From contig JACKET010000007.1 of assembly GCA_020632875.1 (NCBI GenBank), positions 124,001 through 188,000 on the forward strand: DNA of 64,000 nt, given 5' to 3'. A program made the position numbers and the translations under genes. Under the pieces are notes generated by a model that saw only the letters and a program-made list of their open reading frames with translations, was not told where the DNA came from and made no database searches. Within the stretch, counting starts at the first letter, position 1; every line of letters begins with the position of its first letter. Positions 49,735 to 58,261 of this stretch are shown here, piece after piece. Source of the stretch: Alphaproteobacteria bacterium. GTDB lineage: Bacteria; Myxococcota_A; UBA796; GCA-2862545.

Positions 49735-50723
49735 CCGACCGAGGCAGCGTATCGGCGCTCGCGCTCCTATGCCTGCTCGCCGGGTGTTCGAAGACCGCGG
49801 AGCCCGTGGACAGCGGCCCGCCTCCCGTGGTCGAGCCGCCGTCGGAGACGGGTGAGACGGCCGATACCGGTCCCGTCGCGTGGGTGCCGACCCAGCAGGC
49901 ATGTGCGACGGTGCCGCCGCTCCCCAGCGAGTACCAGAGCTCGGAGGGGTGGGGGTACATGAAGGACTTCGCGTTCGACGACCAGGGGTACCTCGTCGGG
50001 ACCACCCAGACCTACCTCCTGGCGTACGACTCGGATGGGTTCGGCGTGGTGCGGGCCCTCGACTTCGGCGGTATCTGGGGTCTGGGCTATGCGTCGGATG
50101 GCGATCTGGTCGTCCTGAGGAACCCGCTGGACGAGGTCGGGCGCGTGACGCCCGACGACCAGCGTAGCGTGTGGGCCAGTGGGATCGAACGTCCCGTCGG
50201 CGTCGCGAATCACCTCGACGGAACGGCCTGGATCACGAGCCGGGTCGGTGTGTGGCACGTCCTGGCGTCCGGCGACGCCACGCTCGTGCTCCCCGACATC
50301 GACTCGACGGGGATTGCGTTGTCGCCCGACTTCCGACGCGTGTTCGTGACCGGCTACGACCATCACATCCGCGTGCTGCCATTGGACTCGGCCGGGTTTC
50401 CGTCCGGTGAGGCCGAGAGCATCGCCCAGCTGGTGGAAGCGGAGGGCTGGCCGAACAGCCTCACGACGGATGTCTGCGGCAACGTCTACGTCGCCCAGCG
50501 TGGAGGGCTGGTGCGGCGGTTCCTCCCTGACGGCACCCCCGCCGGAGAGCTCCGACTCGACACGGGAGGTCCCCTCGTGGCAATCCGGTTCGGCTCGGGT
50601 CTGGGAGGCTTCACACACACGAGCCTGTACGCTCACGTGACCGAGGCCGGAGGCACGCTATTCGAGGTCGACGTCGGCATCGAAGGCAAGTGGGAGCCGC
50701 ACTACCCGATCCCGTCACCGTAG
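49719..50723 (+). CDS. Lipoprotein beta-propeller (NHL/SMP-30-like)
   Basis: About 334 aa. The leader ends LALLCLLAGCS (lipobox). A Pro/Thr-rich linker (PPPVVEPPSETGETADTG) leads to repeated beta-blades such as MKDFAFDDQGYLVGTT, GLGYASDGDLVVLRN, GIALSPDFRRVFVTGYD and LTTDVCGNVYVAQRGG, typical of SMP-30/NHL propellers. No metal-site residues could be assigned. The start is uncertain: GTG 49719 overlaps the previous gene by 16 bp and GTG 49698 is an alternative; neither has a good ribosome-binding site. Confidence 0.78.
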   Translation: MQADLTDRGSVSALALLCLLAGCSKTAEPVDSGPPPVVEPPSETGETADTGPVAWVPTQQACATVPPLPSEYQSSEGWGYMKDFAFDDQGYLVGTTQTYLLAYDSDGFGVVRALDFGGIWGLGYASDGDLVVLRNPLDEVGRVTPDDQRSVWASGIERPVGVANHLDGTAWITSRVGVWHVLASGDATLVLPDIDSTGIALSPDFRRVFVTGYDHHIRVLPLDSAGFPSGEAESIAQLVEAEGWPNSLTTDVCGNVYVAQRGGLVRRFLPDGTPAGELRLDTGGPLVAIRFGSGLGGFTHTSLYAHVTEAGGTLFEVDVGIEGKWEPHYPIPSP

Positions 50724-50820
50724 GCTCCCGGCTCCGGGCTCCGGGCTCCAGGCTCCAGGCTCCCGGCTCCTGGCTCCTGGCTCCCGGCTCCCAGCTCCGG
50801 CTCCGGGCTCCCGGCTCCTA
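50724..50820. repeat. GCTCCNG heptanucleotide tandem array, 14 units
   Basis: Fourteen units of GCTCC(C/G/A/T)G run without a break, one of them 6 bp. The array fills the space between the stop at 50723 and the convergent kinase/phosphatase gene, and its last unit contains that gene's TAG. Position 6 of the unit varies; the rest is almost invariant. Confidence 0.88.
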
Positions 50821-52044
50821 AGGCGCCAGCTCCACCCGTCGCTCTTCGGCGCCGTACGCGATGGGCGTCAGCTCGATCACGGTGTGCAGGGGCAGCGGCA
50901 GGTGCGGAATCCGGTCGGCGGGCTGGTTCGTGAAGTAGCCGTACAGCACGCGGAGCACCGCCTGGTGCCCGATCACGACCAGCGGCCCGCGGTGGCGCTC
51001 GATCTCGAGGATGACCGGCTCGAGCCGGTTCACCACGTCGATGTACGACTCGCCGCGCGGGTAGCGGTACCGCAGCTTGTCGGCCTTCCGCGCCGCGTAC
51101 TCGCCCGGCATCTGCGCGCGGATCTCGTCGTACGTCATGCCGTCGCACTCGCCGGCGTCGATCTCGTCGAGCTCCTTGAAGGCGTACGCCGGCCAGGGCA
51201 GGTCACCGGCGGTGCGACGCGTGCGGGTCAGGGTGCTCGTCCAGACCTCGACCTCCTGCCCGGCGAGGGTCTCGGTGAGGTACGCGTGCAGCCGGTTCGC
51301 GTAGGCCTCGCCCTGCCGGGTGAGCGCGCTGTCGCCCCCGATGCGCTCGAGCGCGTTGTACTCGGACTCGCCGTGCCGCGAGAGGTAGATGGTGCGCGGC
51401 TCGAGGTGCAGGCAGGTCAGGAGGTTCACGACCCCACCGAGCAGCCAGCCGCGGATGCGGTTCACCACGACCTGGCGCCCGACGTCGACGAGCCGGATGT
51501 AGTGGCAGGTGTCGTCGAGCGGCTCGTAGGCGCGCTCGTAGTGCGCGATGCGCCGCCGGAAGTCCTCGACCGCGGCTTCGGGGTCGACGCCCACGTAGTC
51601 GGGCGACCGGATCTTCGTCTGGCGGACGTTGCTCTCGATGATCGCGGGGTCGTTGCAGACCGACTCGAGGAAGACGACCTGCACGCCATGCGCTTTCAGT
51701 CGGTCCTCGACCATCACCCTGCGGGTGCGGGTGATGTTGGTGGCGTCGTAGATCGCGACCTCGCCGCCCGTGTCGAGCCAGGCGGCCACGTCGTCGAGCG
51801 CGGCCTCGGCCATCGCGGTGCGAGCCGCGCGCCCCTCGGGGTTGTCGGGGTCGAAGAAGCTGTGCGGCTGGTGCGCGCCGATGCGCTCGCGCCGGTAGCT
51901 GCCGACGTTGAAGATCCGCGCGTTCACGCCCTTCCAGTTGAGGTACCGGACGATGCGACGCGCGATGTGCGTCTTGCCGCGCGCAGGCAGCCCGACCATC
52001 ACGATGGTCAGGCGGTGGCGGGGGTTTCGGGAGCCGAAGCCCAC
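50818..52044 (-). CDS. Bifunctional 6-phosphofructo-2-kinase / fructose-2,6-bisphosphatase
   Basis: A 408-aa protein with the eukaryotic PFKFB layout. The N-terminal kinase half has Walker A GLPARGKT (about 18-25) and VFLESVCNDPAIIESNV. The C-terminal phosphatase half has IYLSRHGESEYN (His about 224), RIGGDSALTRQGEAYA, EIDAGECDGMTYDEI, YRYPRGESYIDVVNRLEPVI and VIGHQAVLRVL, then LHTVIELTPIAYG. Both active sites look complete. The enzyme makes and destroys fructose 2,6-bisphosphate, a glycolytic regulator in eukaryotes and rarely reported in bacteria. The start is GTG 52044. It lies directly downstream of the TerB-like gene. Confidence 0.92.
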   Translation of the reverse strand: MGFGSRNPRHRLTIVMVGLPARGKTHIARRIVRYLNWKGVNARIFNVGSYRRERIGAHQPHSFFDPDNPEGRAARTAMAEAALDDVAAWLDTGGEVAIYDATNITRTRRVMVEDRLKAHGVQVVFLESVCNDPAIIESNVRQTKIRSPDYVGVDPEAAVEDFRRRIAHYERAYEPLDDTCHYIRLVDVGRQVVVNRIRGWLLGGVVNLLTCLHLEPRTIYLSRHGESEYNALERIGGDSALTRQGEAYANRLHAYLTETLAGQEVEVWTSTLTRTRRTAGDLPWPAYAFKELDEIDAGECDGMTYDEIRAQMPGEYAARKADKLRYRYPRGESYIDVVNRLEPVILEIERHRGPLVVIGHQAVLRVLYGYFTNQPADRIPHLPLPLHTVIELTPIAYGAEERRVELAP

Positions 52045-52050
52045 GTGCGG

Positions 52051-52479
52051 TCAGTCGAACTCGGGTGCGGGCAGGTCGATCGAGCCCGTGCCGATGAGCT
52101 GCTCGAGGCGCGCGGTGAACTGCTCGGGGCGGAGGCCGAGGAGCTTGGCGGCGCGGACGAGGATGTTGCCCTCGATGTACTGGAACTCGTCGTCGGAGAT
52201 CGCGGCCTGGTAGAAGGTCTCGAGGATCTGCAGCCGCTCGGGCACCGACAGGCGGACGGGCAGCTCGAGCAGGGCCTCGCCGAGGGCATCCTGCCAGCGC
52301 TGGGTGTACTTGCCCTTCGCGTCGACGAACCCGCTGTTCTCGAAGAGCTCTTTCGGGAACGTGCGCGCCAGGAACCTCGCCTCGGCGGGCACGACCTCGT
52401 CGTCGCTCTCGAGGATCTGGTTCACGATGTGGTAGGTGAACGCCAGCTTCAGCTGGTCGATCGTGAAGTCCTCGTCCAC
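52051..52479 (-). CDS. TerB-like helical protein
   Basis: A 142-aa protein, all-helical, with LAFTYHIVNQILESDDEVVP and YQAAISDDEFQYIEGNILVR, the duplicated DGxxxxxE-like acidic helical hairpins of the TerB fold. Both metal-type acidic positions look present. GTG 52479 is chosen because GGGAGG lies 6 nt upstream; ATG 52503 is possible. TerB proteins are associated with stress sensing and metal or membrane responses. It lies 6 bp upstream of the PFK-2/FBPase-2 gene, so the two are likely co-expressed. Confidence 0.78.
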   Translation of the reverse strand: MDEDFTIDQLKLAFTYHIVNQILESDDEVVPAEARFLARTFPKELFENSGFVDAKGKYTQRWQDALGEALLELPVRLSVPERLQILETFYQAAISDDEFQYIEGNILVRAAKLLGLRPEQFTARLEQLIGTGSIDLPAPEFD

Positions 52480-52553
52480 GGTATGCCTCCCCGGGTCCCG
52501 CATCTGTAACACCAACCGGGTAGGGTCAGGACGAGCCCACGAGGAGGAGCCCC

Positions 52554-53849
52554 TTGATCGCCCTGTGGCTGGCCCTCGCAGAAGCCCACGTGCCCATTCT
52601 CTACGTCGTCGGCCCGGCGGACGACTGGTGCGGATTCCTGAACCGGTCCGCCCAGATCGGCGGCGAGACCCTGTATCCCGGCGATGTCGTCATCTTCCGG
52701 TCGGGCGCCTACGGGCGATGCGCGTTCACGGCCGAGGTGACCGACACCGACACCGAGTTCACGGTTCTGCAGGCCGAGAATCCAGACGATCCGCCGCGTT
52801 TCGTGCACGACGGCACCGACGGCCCGGTGCTCGACATCACGGGCACCCACTTCTACGTCTACGACCTCGCCGTCGAGGACGTGCCGGCGGGGCAGGTCGG
52901 GATCCGGCTCGCGAACGTCCAGAGCGGCTGGGTGCGGTTCGCGCGCTTCTCGAACATCGCCGGCACCGGTCTGCGGGTCGAGGGCGACGCGACGAACGTG
53001 TGGGTCCTCGACGACCGCATCGACACCGTCGCGGGGGGAGTGGGCATCGAGGTCGGCTGCGTCGGGTGTTCTCAGCAGGTCCACATCCGGGACCACGTCG
53101 TGACGGGGGCGGGGCTCGGGGTCGCGTCCGGGCCCGGAGTGGCGCTCGACGTGAAGGACGTGGTGTTCGCGGGCTCCGGGCGGGGCCTCCGGCTCCAGAG
53201 CGGCGACGGCACGGCGATGATCACGGGCAACCTGTTCCTCGACCACGAGCTCGCGGTCGAGATCCTCGGCGGGCCCGCGCTGTTCCGGAACAACATCGTC
53301 CGCGCGTCGACCACCGCCATCCGCGCGGCCGACGACGGGTCGGGCGACTTCGCGGCGATCCGCGTCCTCGGCAACACGTTCGCCGGTGGGGCCGTCGACC
53401 TCGGCGCGCTGGCGGGTGCCGGGTTCGAGGTGGCCGACAACGCGGGCGTCGAGGGGCTCGGCACCGGGAACGTCCCGTGTGTGTCGGGCTGCTGGCGCGA
53501 TCCGGCCGCGAACGACTTCTACCCGGCCGAGGGCTCCCCGATGCTCGGTGCCGGGCAGGGCACCACCGACGACGCCCTGTTCGAGGACTTCTGCGAGCAG
53601 GAGCGCAAGGCGCCGAAGACCGCGGGCGCGCTCCAGTTCGTCGGGCCGATCGGCTGGGACCCGCTCGAGGTGGGCTTCAAGAGCGACTTCCAGTGCTCCA
53701 TCTACCCGCCGCCCGGCGAGGAGGACACCGACGACCCGTTCGTCGAGACCGACGACGTGACGAGGCGCTGCGGGTGCGTCGCCGGGCCCTCCGGAGCGGG
53801 GCTGCTCGCGCTGCTCGCGGGGTTCCCCGCGCTCCGGCGGCGCCGGTAG
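52554..53849 (+). CDS. Secreted right-handed beta-helix protein with MYXO-CTERM tail
   Basis: A 431-aa protein from TTG 52554, preceded by GAGGAGGAG. After a short leader come repeated parallel beta-helix coils (FYVYDLAVEDVPAGQVGIRL, VFAGSGRGLRLQSG, MITGNLFLDHELAVEI, ALFRNNIVRAS), as in pectate-lyase-like folds. No catalytic Asp/Arg set can be assigned. The C-terminus (RRCGCVAGPSGAG, hydrophobic stretch, ALRRRR) is a MYXO-CTERM-like tail. Its stop is immediately followed by the convergent gene at 53850 with no gap. Confidence 0.85.
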   Translation: MIALWLALAEAHVPILYVVGPADDWCGFLNRSAQIGGETLYPGDVVIFRSGAYGRCAFTAEVTDTDTEFTVLQAENPDDPPRFVHDGTDGPVLDITGTHFYVYDLAVEDVPAGQVGIRLANVQSGWVRFARFSNIAGTGLRVEGDATNVWVLDDRIDTVAGGVGIEVGCVGCSQQVHIRDHVVTGAGLGVASGPGVALDVKDVVFAGSGRGLRLQSGDGTAMITGNLFLDHELAVEILGGPALFRNNIVRASTTAIRAADDGSGDFAAIRVLGNTFAGGAVDLGALAGAGFEVADNAGVEGLGTGNVPCVSGCWRDPAANDFYPAEGSPMLGAGQGTTDDALFEDFCEQERKAPKTAGALQFVGPIGWDPLEVGFKSDFQCSIYPPPGEEDTDDPFVETDDVTRRCGCVAGPSGAGLLALLAGFPALRRRR

Positions 53850-55055
53850 CTATCGGCGGCGCATCAGCGGGAGCAGCGGCACGGCGGGGGAGGACGCCGC
53901 GCAGCCGCAGCGCGGCTCGGGCTCCGGTTCGGTGATGGGCACGTCCGTGTCCGCGGGCATCCCCGTGTCGCCGGTGTCGACCGGCGGCCGGAGCCGGACC
54001 TCGAGCTGCGGCCAGAGCGGCTCGCACAGCGTGGCCTGGTCGGTGCCGGCGGGGCAGGCGAGGGGCCCGACGATGTCCGCGGGGAGGGCAGTGGACGCCG
54101 GCGTCTCGCCATCGGTGCTGACCGTCAGCAGCAGCCCGTTCACGAAGGACCGGTTCGCCAGCACCAGGTGGTCGGTCGCCGCCAGGCCCGAAGCGTCGGC
54201 GAGGCCCGCGAGGAGCGTCGGCGTCCCGGTGACGCGCCAGGGGTGCCGGTCGCCCAGCGTCGCGTAGAGCGTGCCGTCGTCCGCCCGCTCGAGGTCCGTG
54301 ATGCGGTCGGGCGCGGCCCAGATCTCGGTCAGCGCGCCTCCGGACGCCTCGAGCAGGCGGTCCTCCCCGATGGGATCGAGCACCACCCAGGCGGTGTCCT
54401 CGGTCGGGTGGGCCACCTCCACGAACGCGTCGACGGGTGCGAGGAGCGCCGGGTCGACCGGGATGGCCGAGGACGTGAAGCTCGCGCCATCGGGGCTGTG
54501 CCACAGGGCGAGCGCGGTGTCGCCCTCGCTCGACGTGGCCCAGACGCTGGCGCCGACCGCGACCGACAGGAACCGGGACCCCGTCACGGTGAGCACGGGC
54601 TCGAGCGAGCTCGCGTCCGGCCCGTGGTAGACGGCGTTCTCGCCGGTCGGGTCGGCGGTCGCGACCCACACCGAGCCGTCCGGCCCGAACGCGACGTCCG
54701 CGACGATGCGACCTTCGAAGCCGGGGATGGGCGCCCAGGTGCAGAGGTCGGTCGACACCCAGAGCGGGTGCCCGTCCCGCGCGAGCGTCAGATCGGTCAT
54801 CCGGGCGATCCAGGTCCCGTCGGGCCCGACCTCGTAGTCGGGGGAGAGCAGGGCGCCCGGCGCCGTCACGGCCTCGTGGCACACCCACCGCAGCCCGTCG
54901 TGTTCGACGATCAGCCCGTAGGTCGCTTCGATCGCGTGGCCATCGGGGGTCTGGAGCGCGTCGAGGGTGTCGATCAGGTCGCCGACGTGTGCCCGAGGCG
55001 CCATCCCAGGCAGGACGATCGCCAGGAGAACGGCTACAGAGAGGGCTCGTTGCAT
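53850..55055 (-). CDS. Secreted propeller-like protein with short MYXO-CTERM tail
   Basis: A 401-aa protein with signal peptide (SVAVLLAIVLPGMAPRA). The middle has repeated DGT/DGS-type blades (VGPDGTWIARMTDL, FGPDGSVWVATAD, ADDGTLYATLGD), suggesting a beta-propeller with sortilin/BNR-like repeats. A Thr/Pro/Glu-rich linker (TDVPITEPEPEP) and a short MYXO-CTERM-like end (RCGCAASSPAVPLLPLMRRR) close it. The hydrophobic part of the tail is unusually short. ATG 55055 gives the leader; the frame extends upstream but would lose it. It is divergent from the lipoprotein at 55077 (21 bp). Confidence 0.82.
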   Translation of the reverse strand: MQRALSVAVLLAIVLPGMAPRAHVGDLIDTLDALQTPDGHAIEATYGLIVEHDGLRWVCHEAVTAPGALLSPDYEVGPDGTWIARMTDLTLARDGHPLWVSTDLCTWAPIPGFEGRIVADVAFGPDGSVWVATADPTGENAVYHGPDASSLEPVLTVTGSRFLSVAVGASVWATSSEGDTALALWHSPDGASFTSSAIPVDPALLAPVDAFVEVAHPTEDTAWVVLDPIGEDRLLEASGGALTEIWAAPDRITDLERADDGTLYATLGDRHPWRVTGTPTLLAGLADASGLAATDHLVLANRSFVNGLLLTVSTDGETPASTALPADIVGPLACPAGTDQATLCEPLWPQLEVRLRPPVDTGDTGMPADTDVPITEPEPEPRCGCAASSPAVPLLPLMRRR

Positions 55056-55076
55056 CGATGACCGTCCGGAGTGCCC

Positions 55077-56234
55077 ATGCGTAGCCTGTGTAGCGTTTTC
55101 GCCCTCGCGTTTCTCGTCGCCTGCAAGGGTGGCGGCACGAGCGACATCGTCGAGACCAGCGGCCTGCCCGTCCTCGGCGACGGCAGCGGCGACGTGTCGG
55201 CGATGCTCGAGGTCGTGGGGCAGGGCAGCGACGGGCTCGACGACATCACCGACCTCGCGATGAACCCCGACATGTCGGGCGAGCTGTGGACGGTCAACAA
55301 GGCCGACGATTCCGTGGTCATCTACCGCGACGTGGCGACGGGGGATCAGAGCGCGCAGCACATCGTCGACCCCTACGCGCTGCACTTCATGGAGAAGGTG
55401 ACCTCCATCGCCTTCGGTGCGCCGGGCACCTTCGCGACCTGCCAGGATGGCCGCAACACCTACAACAACGCATCCGCGCCGAACGACTTCACCGGTCCGA
55501 CGCTGTGGTCGTCCGACCCGGCGGTCTTCGGGCTCACGAATCCCCAGGCTGTCGACCAGCTCGGCTACGACCTCGGCTCGCACCTCGACATGCTGCACGA
55601 GAGCCCGCAGTGCATGGGCATCGAGTGGGATCACGACAACGTCTACTGGGTGTTCGACGGGTTCAACGGCGACATCGTCCGCTACGACTTCCAGATCGAC
55701 CACGGGGTCGGCTACGACGACCACTGCGACGGCATCATCGAGCGGTGGGCCGGCACGGGGATCTCGCGGGTGAACAACGTCGTGTCGCACCTCGCCCTCG
55801 ACCAGGCCACGGGCCTGCTCTACATCGCCGACACGGGCAACGGCCGCATCGCCGTGCTCGACACCAGCACCGGCGAGCGGGGCAACGACCTGCCCTCCGT
55901 CGAAGACGGGTCGTGCATCCAGGGCTACGGCTACGCGTCGGGCCCCGACCACTACCGGTGGACGGGCGGCGTGATCACCGACCTCGTCACGGGCCTCTCG
56001 AACCCGGCGGGCATCGCGCTCGTCGACGGCAAGCTGTTCGTCACCGAGAACGGCACCGGCATGATCCGGGCGTACGACCTCGAGGGCAACGCGCTCGACG
56101 CGGCGTCCACGGGGCGTGGCGCGGGGGCGCTGCAGGGCATCTACGCCGACAGCGAGAACGAGCTGTGGGTCGTCGACGGCGCGGCGAACGAAGTCCTGCG
56201 CCTGCGGGCTCCTGCGGCGAACGCGCGGCGCTGA
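55077..56234 (+). CDS. Lipoprotein with NHL-like propeller
   Basis: A 385-aa protein with lipobox AFLVAC. The mature protein has blades such as DLAMNPDMSGELWTVNKADD, ALDQATGLLYIADTGNGRIA, GIALVDGKLFVTENGTGMI and GIYADSENELWVVDGAANEV, typical of NHL propellers. Several conserved acidic and aromatic clusters (MGIEWDHDNVYWVFDGFNG) could form a ligand pocket. CGGAG lies 7 nt before ATG 55077. It is followed after 2 bp by a secreted protein and probably forms an operon with it. Confidence 0.83.
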   Translation: MRSLCSVFALAFLVACKGGGTSDIVETSGLPVLGDGSGDVSAMLEVVGQGSDGLDDITDLAMNPDMSGELWTVNKADDSVVIYRDVATGDQSAQHIVDPYALHFMEKVTSIAFGAPGTFATCQDGRNTYNNASAPNDFTGPTLWSSDPAVFGLTNPQAVDQLGYDLGSHLDMLHESPQCMGIEWDHDNVYWVFDGFNGDIVRYDFQIDHGVGYDDHCDGIIERWAGTGISRVNNVVSHLALDQATGLLYIADTGNGRIAVLDTSTGERGNDLPSVEDGSCIQGYGYASGPDHYRWTGGVITDLVTGLSNPAGIALVDGKLFVTENGTGMIRAYDLEGNALDAASTGRGAGALQGIYADSENELWVVDGAANEVLRLRAPAANARR

Positions 56235-56236
56235 CG

Positions 56237-56800
56237 ATGATCCTCGCCCTCCTCGCGCTGACTGCGTCCGCCGACGACGAGGTCGTGAAGAACCGCACGT
56301 TCGTGCGCAAGCCCGTCGCGGGGCGTCCGGTGTTCGACCTGCGCATCGGCGCGCAGAGCATCGACGGGCGGCATCCCTACATGTGTGGCGAGGGCAATCC
56401 GCTGGCGTGGCTCTCGATCGAGGCGTGCGGCACGGGGGCCGGCATCTTCCACCAGAGCCCCGGCTACGACATGGCGCACTTCCGCACCCGCGTGCGCGCC
56501 CTGCATGGCGAGACGGGCCGCGCCGATCTCGATCTGCTCGTGGGGGCCGGGTTCGCCGAGGTGCAGAGCACGACGGATCAGGCGGGCTTCCGCTTCGGCC
56601 GCCAGCCCGAAGGCGCGGTCGAGGCCGCCGGAGCCGAGGGCAGCGTTTCGGTGAAGGGCCGGTTCTTCACGACGCCCGGCACCTACCTCGTGGCCGACGT
56701 GAACGCCGGAGCGGCCGTGATTCCCGGTGCGCCGCAGGTGTTCGGGCGCGGCGGGCCCGTCGTGCCGTTCGCGACCGCCACGGTCGGGCTCGGGTTCTAG
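56237..56800 (+). CDS. Small secreted/outer-membrane protein, unknown
   Basis: A 187-aa protein with a very short leader (MILALLALTASA). The body is Gly-rich and alternates hydrophobic residues (DLDLLVGAGFAEV, GTYLVADVNAGAAV, TATVGLGF). Ending in Phe, it looks like a small beta-barrel or an outer-membrane-associated domain. Cys 50 and Cys 63 (YMCGE, EACGT) may form a disulphide. No known family. It starts 2 bp after the preceding lipoprotein stop. Confidence 0.62.
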   Translation: MILALLALTASADDEVVKNRTFVRKPVAGRPVFDLRIGAQSIDGRHPYMCGEGNPLAWLSIEACGTGAGIFHQSPGYDMAHFRTRVRALHGETGRADLDLLVGAGFAEVQSTTDQAGFRFGRQPEGAVEAAGAEGSVSVKGRFFTTPGTYLVADVNAGAAVIPGAPQVFGRGGPVVPFATATVGLGF

Positions 56801-56904
56801 GAGCCCAGCCTGCGGGCCCGGCATTCGGCCTGCGAGCCCGGCTCTCGGCTGCGAGCCGGCTCGATCTCCCGACGACGGAGACGGGAGAACGAGCCGGATC
56901 CGTC

Positions 56905-57030
56905 TCACGCAGATGACGCAGAAGGACGCGGATGACGCAGAAGGAACGTCCCGGGTGGGACGAAGGGTGCTTCTGCCCCGGTCGCCGAGGGGGCCTGGGG
57001 ACGGATCGGGACCGGAGCTCACCAGAGCAG
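56905..57030 (+). mobile_element. Dispersed repeat element, solitary left arm (copy 3)
   Basis: It carries CTCACGCAGATGACGCAGAA with its internal duplication (from 56908), then about 75 bp, then CTCACCAGAGCAGGCCG (from 57018). These are the outer and inner modules of the elements at 4076 and 26593 in the same order. No inverted outer arm is found downstream; instead a tandem duplication begins at 57064. It looks like a half element left by deletion or replacement. Confidence 0.65.
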
Positions 57031-57063
57031 GCCGACGCCGCGACCTGCGACCTCCTCGATCAC

Positions 57064-57545
57064 GACAGGCAGAGCCCGAAGGGTCCGGTTTCCCCGCGCC
57101 TCATCTCGACGCCCGCCCCTCCCGGGAAACCGGATCCTGGGACTGCCGGGTCTCCCGACCCGCAAGGCCGCCGCAGGCGAGCCGCGCAGCGCGCTCCGCG
57201 CGCGGAGTAATGGGTAGACCGGACGTTCACACCCGCCATCCCCGTCCTCTACGACGAGCCGGGATCCCGCGGCCGACACCCGCGACACCGGCGTCTCCCG
57301 ACAGCCCCGCCGGTCCGGACAGGCACGTCCGCAGGGTCCGGCTTCCCCACGCCCCGGCCATCACGCCCCGACTCCCGGGGAAGCCGGATCCTGGGACTGC
57401 CGTGTCTTCGATCGCAAGGCCGCCATAGGCGAGCCGCGCAGCGCGCTTGCGCGCGTAGCAAAGGGTAGACCGGACGCCCACACCCGCCATCCCCGTCCTG
57501 TACGACGAGCCGGGATCCCGTGGCCGACGCCCGCAACGGTGCCGT
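57064..57545. repeat. Two diverged tandem units of about 254 bp with conserved hairpins
   Basis: Unit 1 starts at 57064 and unit 2 at 57318 (both GACAGGCA...). Each has hairpin 1, TCCGGTTTCCC/GGGAAACCGGA at 57084-57094/57124-57134 in unit 1 and TCCGGCTTCCCC/GGGGAAGCCGGA at 57337-57348/57377-57388 in unit 2, so one pair changed from T-A to C-G. Each also has GCGCGC-loop-GCGCGC. A conserved block CATCCCCGTCCT-TACGACGAGCC ends both. No coding frame is convincing. With the half element it fills the 760-bp gap between convergent genes. Confidence 0.72.
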
Positions 57546-57560
57546 CTCAGCGCCGTTTCG

Positions 57561-58208
57561 CTAGAACCGGACGCCAGCCGCGACCGTCCCCCAGATCGGA
57601 ACCCCGACACCGAGCACCGACACGTCCAGCCAGGCCCGCTCCGAGCGGTACTTCACCGTCACACCGTCAGGCCAGCCCACCCGCACCGACACCCGATCCG
57701 CGAACGGCCGCGTCCAGCCGGCGGAGAAGAAGTACGGCGTCACCACCAGCTCCGGCTCGAGCAGCGTGCCGCCCGGCGGACCCAGGGAGAGCAGGGCACC
57801 CGGCGCGATCGAGAAGTCCACGTAGCGCTCGGTGCCTGCTCGCAGGGCGAGGCCGCCGCTCCACGCCAGGGCCGCGGACTCGCCGCCCTGGAAGGCCTCC
57901 TCGTACCACTGGCCGCCCGCGAAGACCGCGAGCGCGAAGGGCTTCGTGTCGACGACCGTGACGCGCGCCGTGGCCTGAGCCACGTGCAGCAGCGGATCCT
58001 CGGGGGACTGCAGGACCTCGGCGTCGATCCAGCCCCGCCGGAACGGCGCGATGCCCATGCTGAGCCCGCCCATCGAGAAGGGCTCGATCAGCGCGCCTGC
58101 GAGGCGGAACCCGACGTGCCCGTGACCCGCCTCGACGACCTCGGTGCCCGGCAACATCGCTGAGTGGCGGGCGGGGTTCGCGAGGGCTGCGGCGACGGTG
58201 ATCCACAC
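57561..58208 (-). CDS. Probable outer-membrane protein, unknown
   Basis: A 215-aa protein from GTG 58208 with a short hydrophobic start (WITVAAALANPA). The chain shows alternating strand patterns (GHVGFRLAGALIEPF, LALAVFAGGQWYEEAF, PELVVTPYFFSAGWT) and ends GVRF, the C-terminal aromatic expected of an outer-membrane beta-barrel. No domain assigned. It is divergent from the operon starting at 58262 (53 bp apart) and may share its promoter region. Confidence 0.65.
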   Translation of the reverse strand: MWITVAAALANPARHSAMLPGTEVVEAGHGHVGFRLAGALIEPFSMGGLSMGIAPFRRGWIDAEVLQSPEDPLLHVAQATARVTVVDTKPFALAVFAGGQWYEEAFQGGESAALAWSGGLALRAGTERYVDFSIAPGALLSLGPPGGTLLEPELVVTPYFFSAGWTRPFADRVSVRVGWPDGVTVKYRSERAWLDVSVLGVGVPIWGTVAAGVRF

Positions 58209-58261
58209 GGGGCTACTCTATCCTTCCGCGGCGCGCCGACGTTCTGGTAGTGTCCCTCGCC

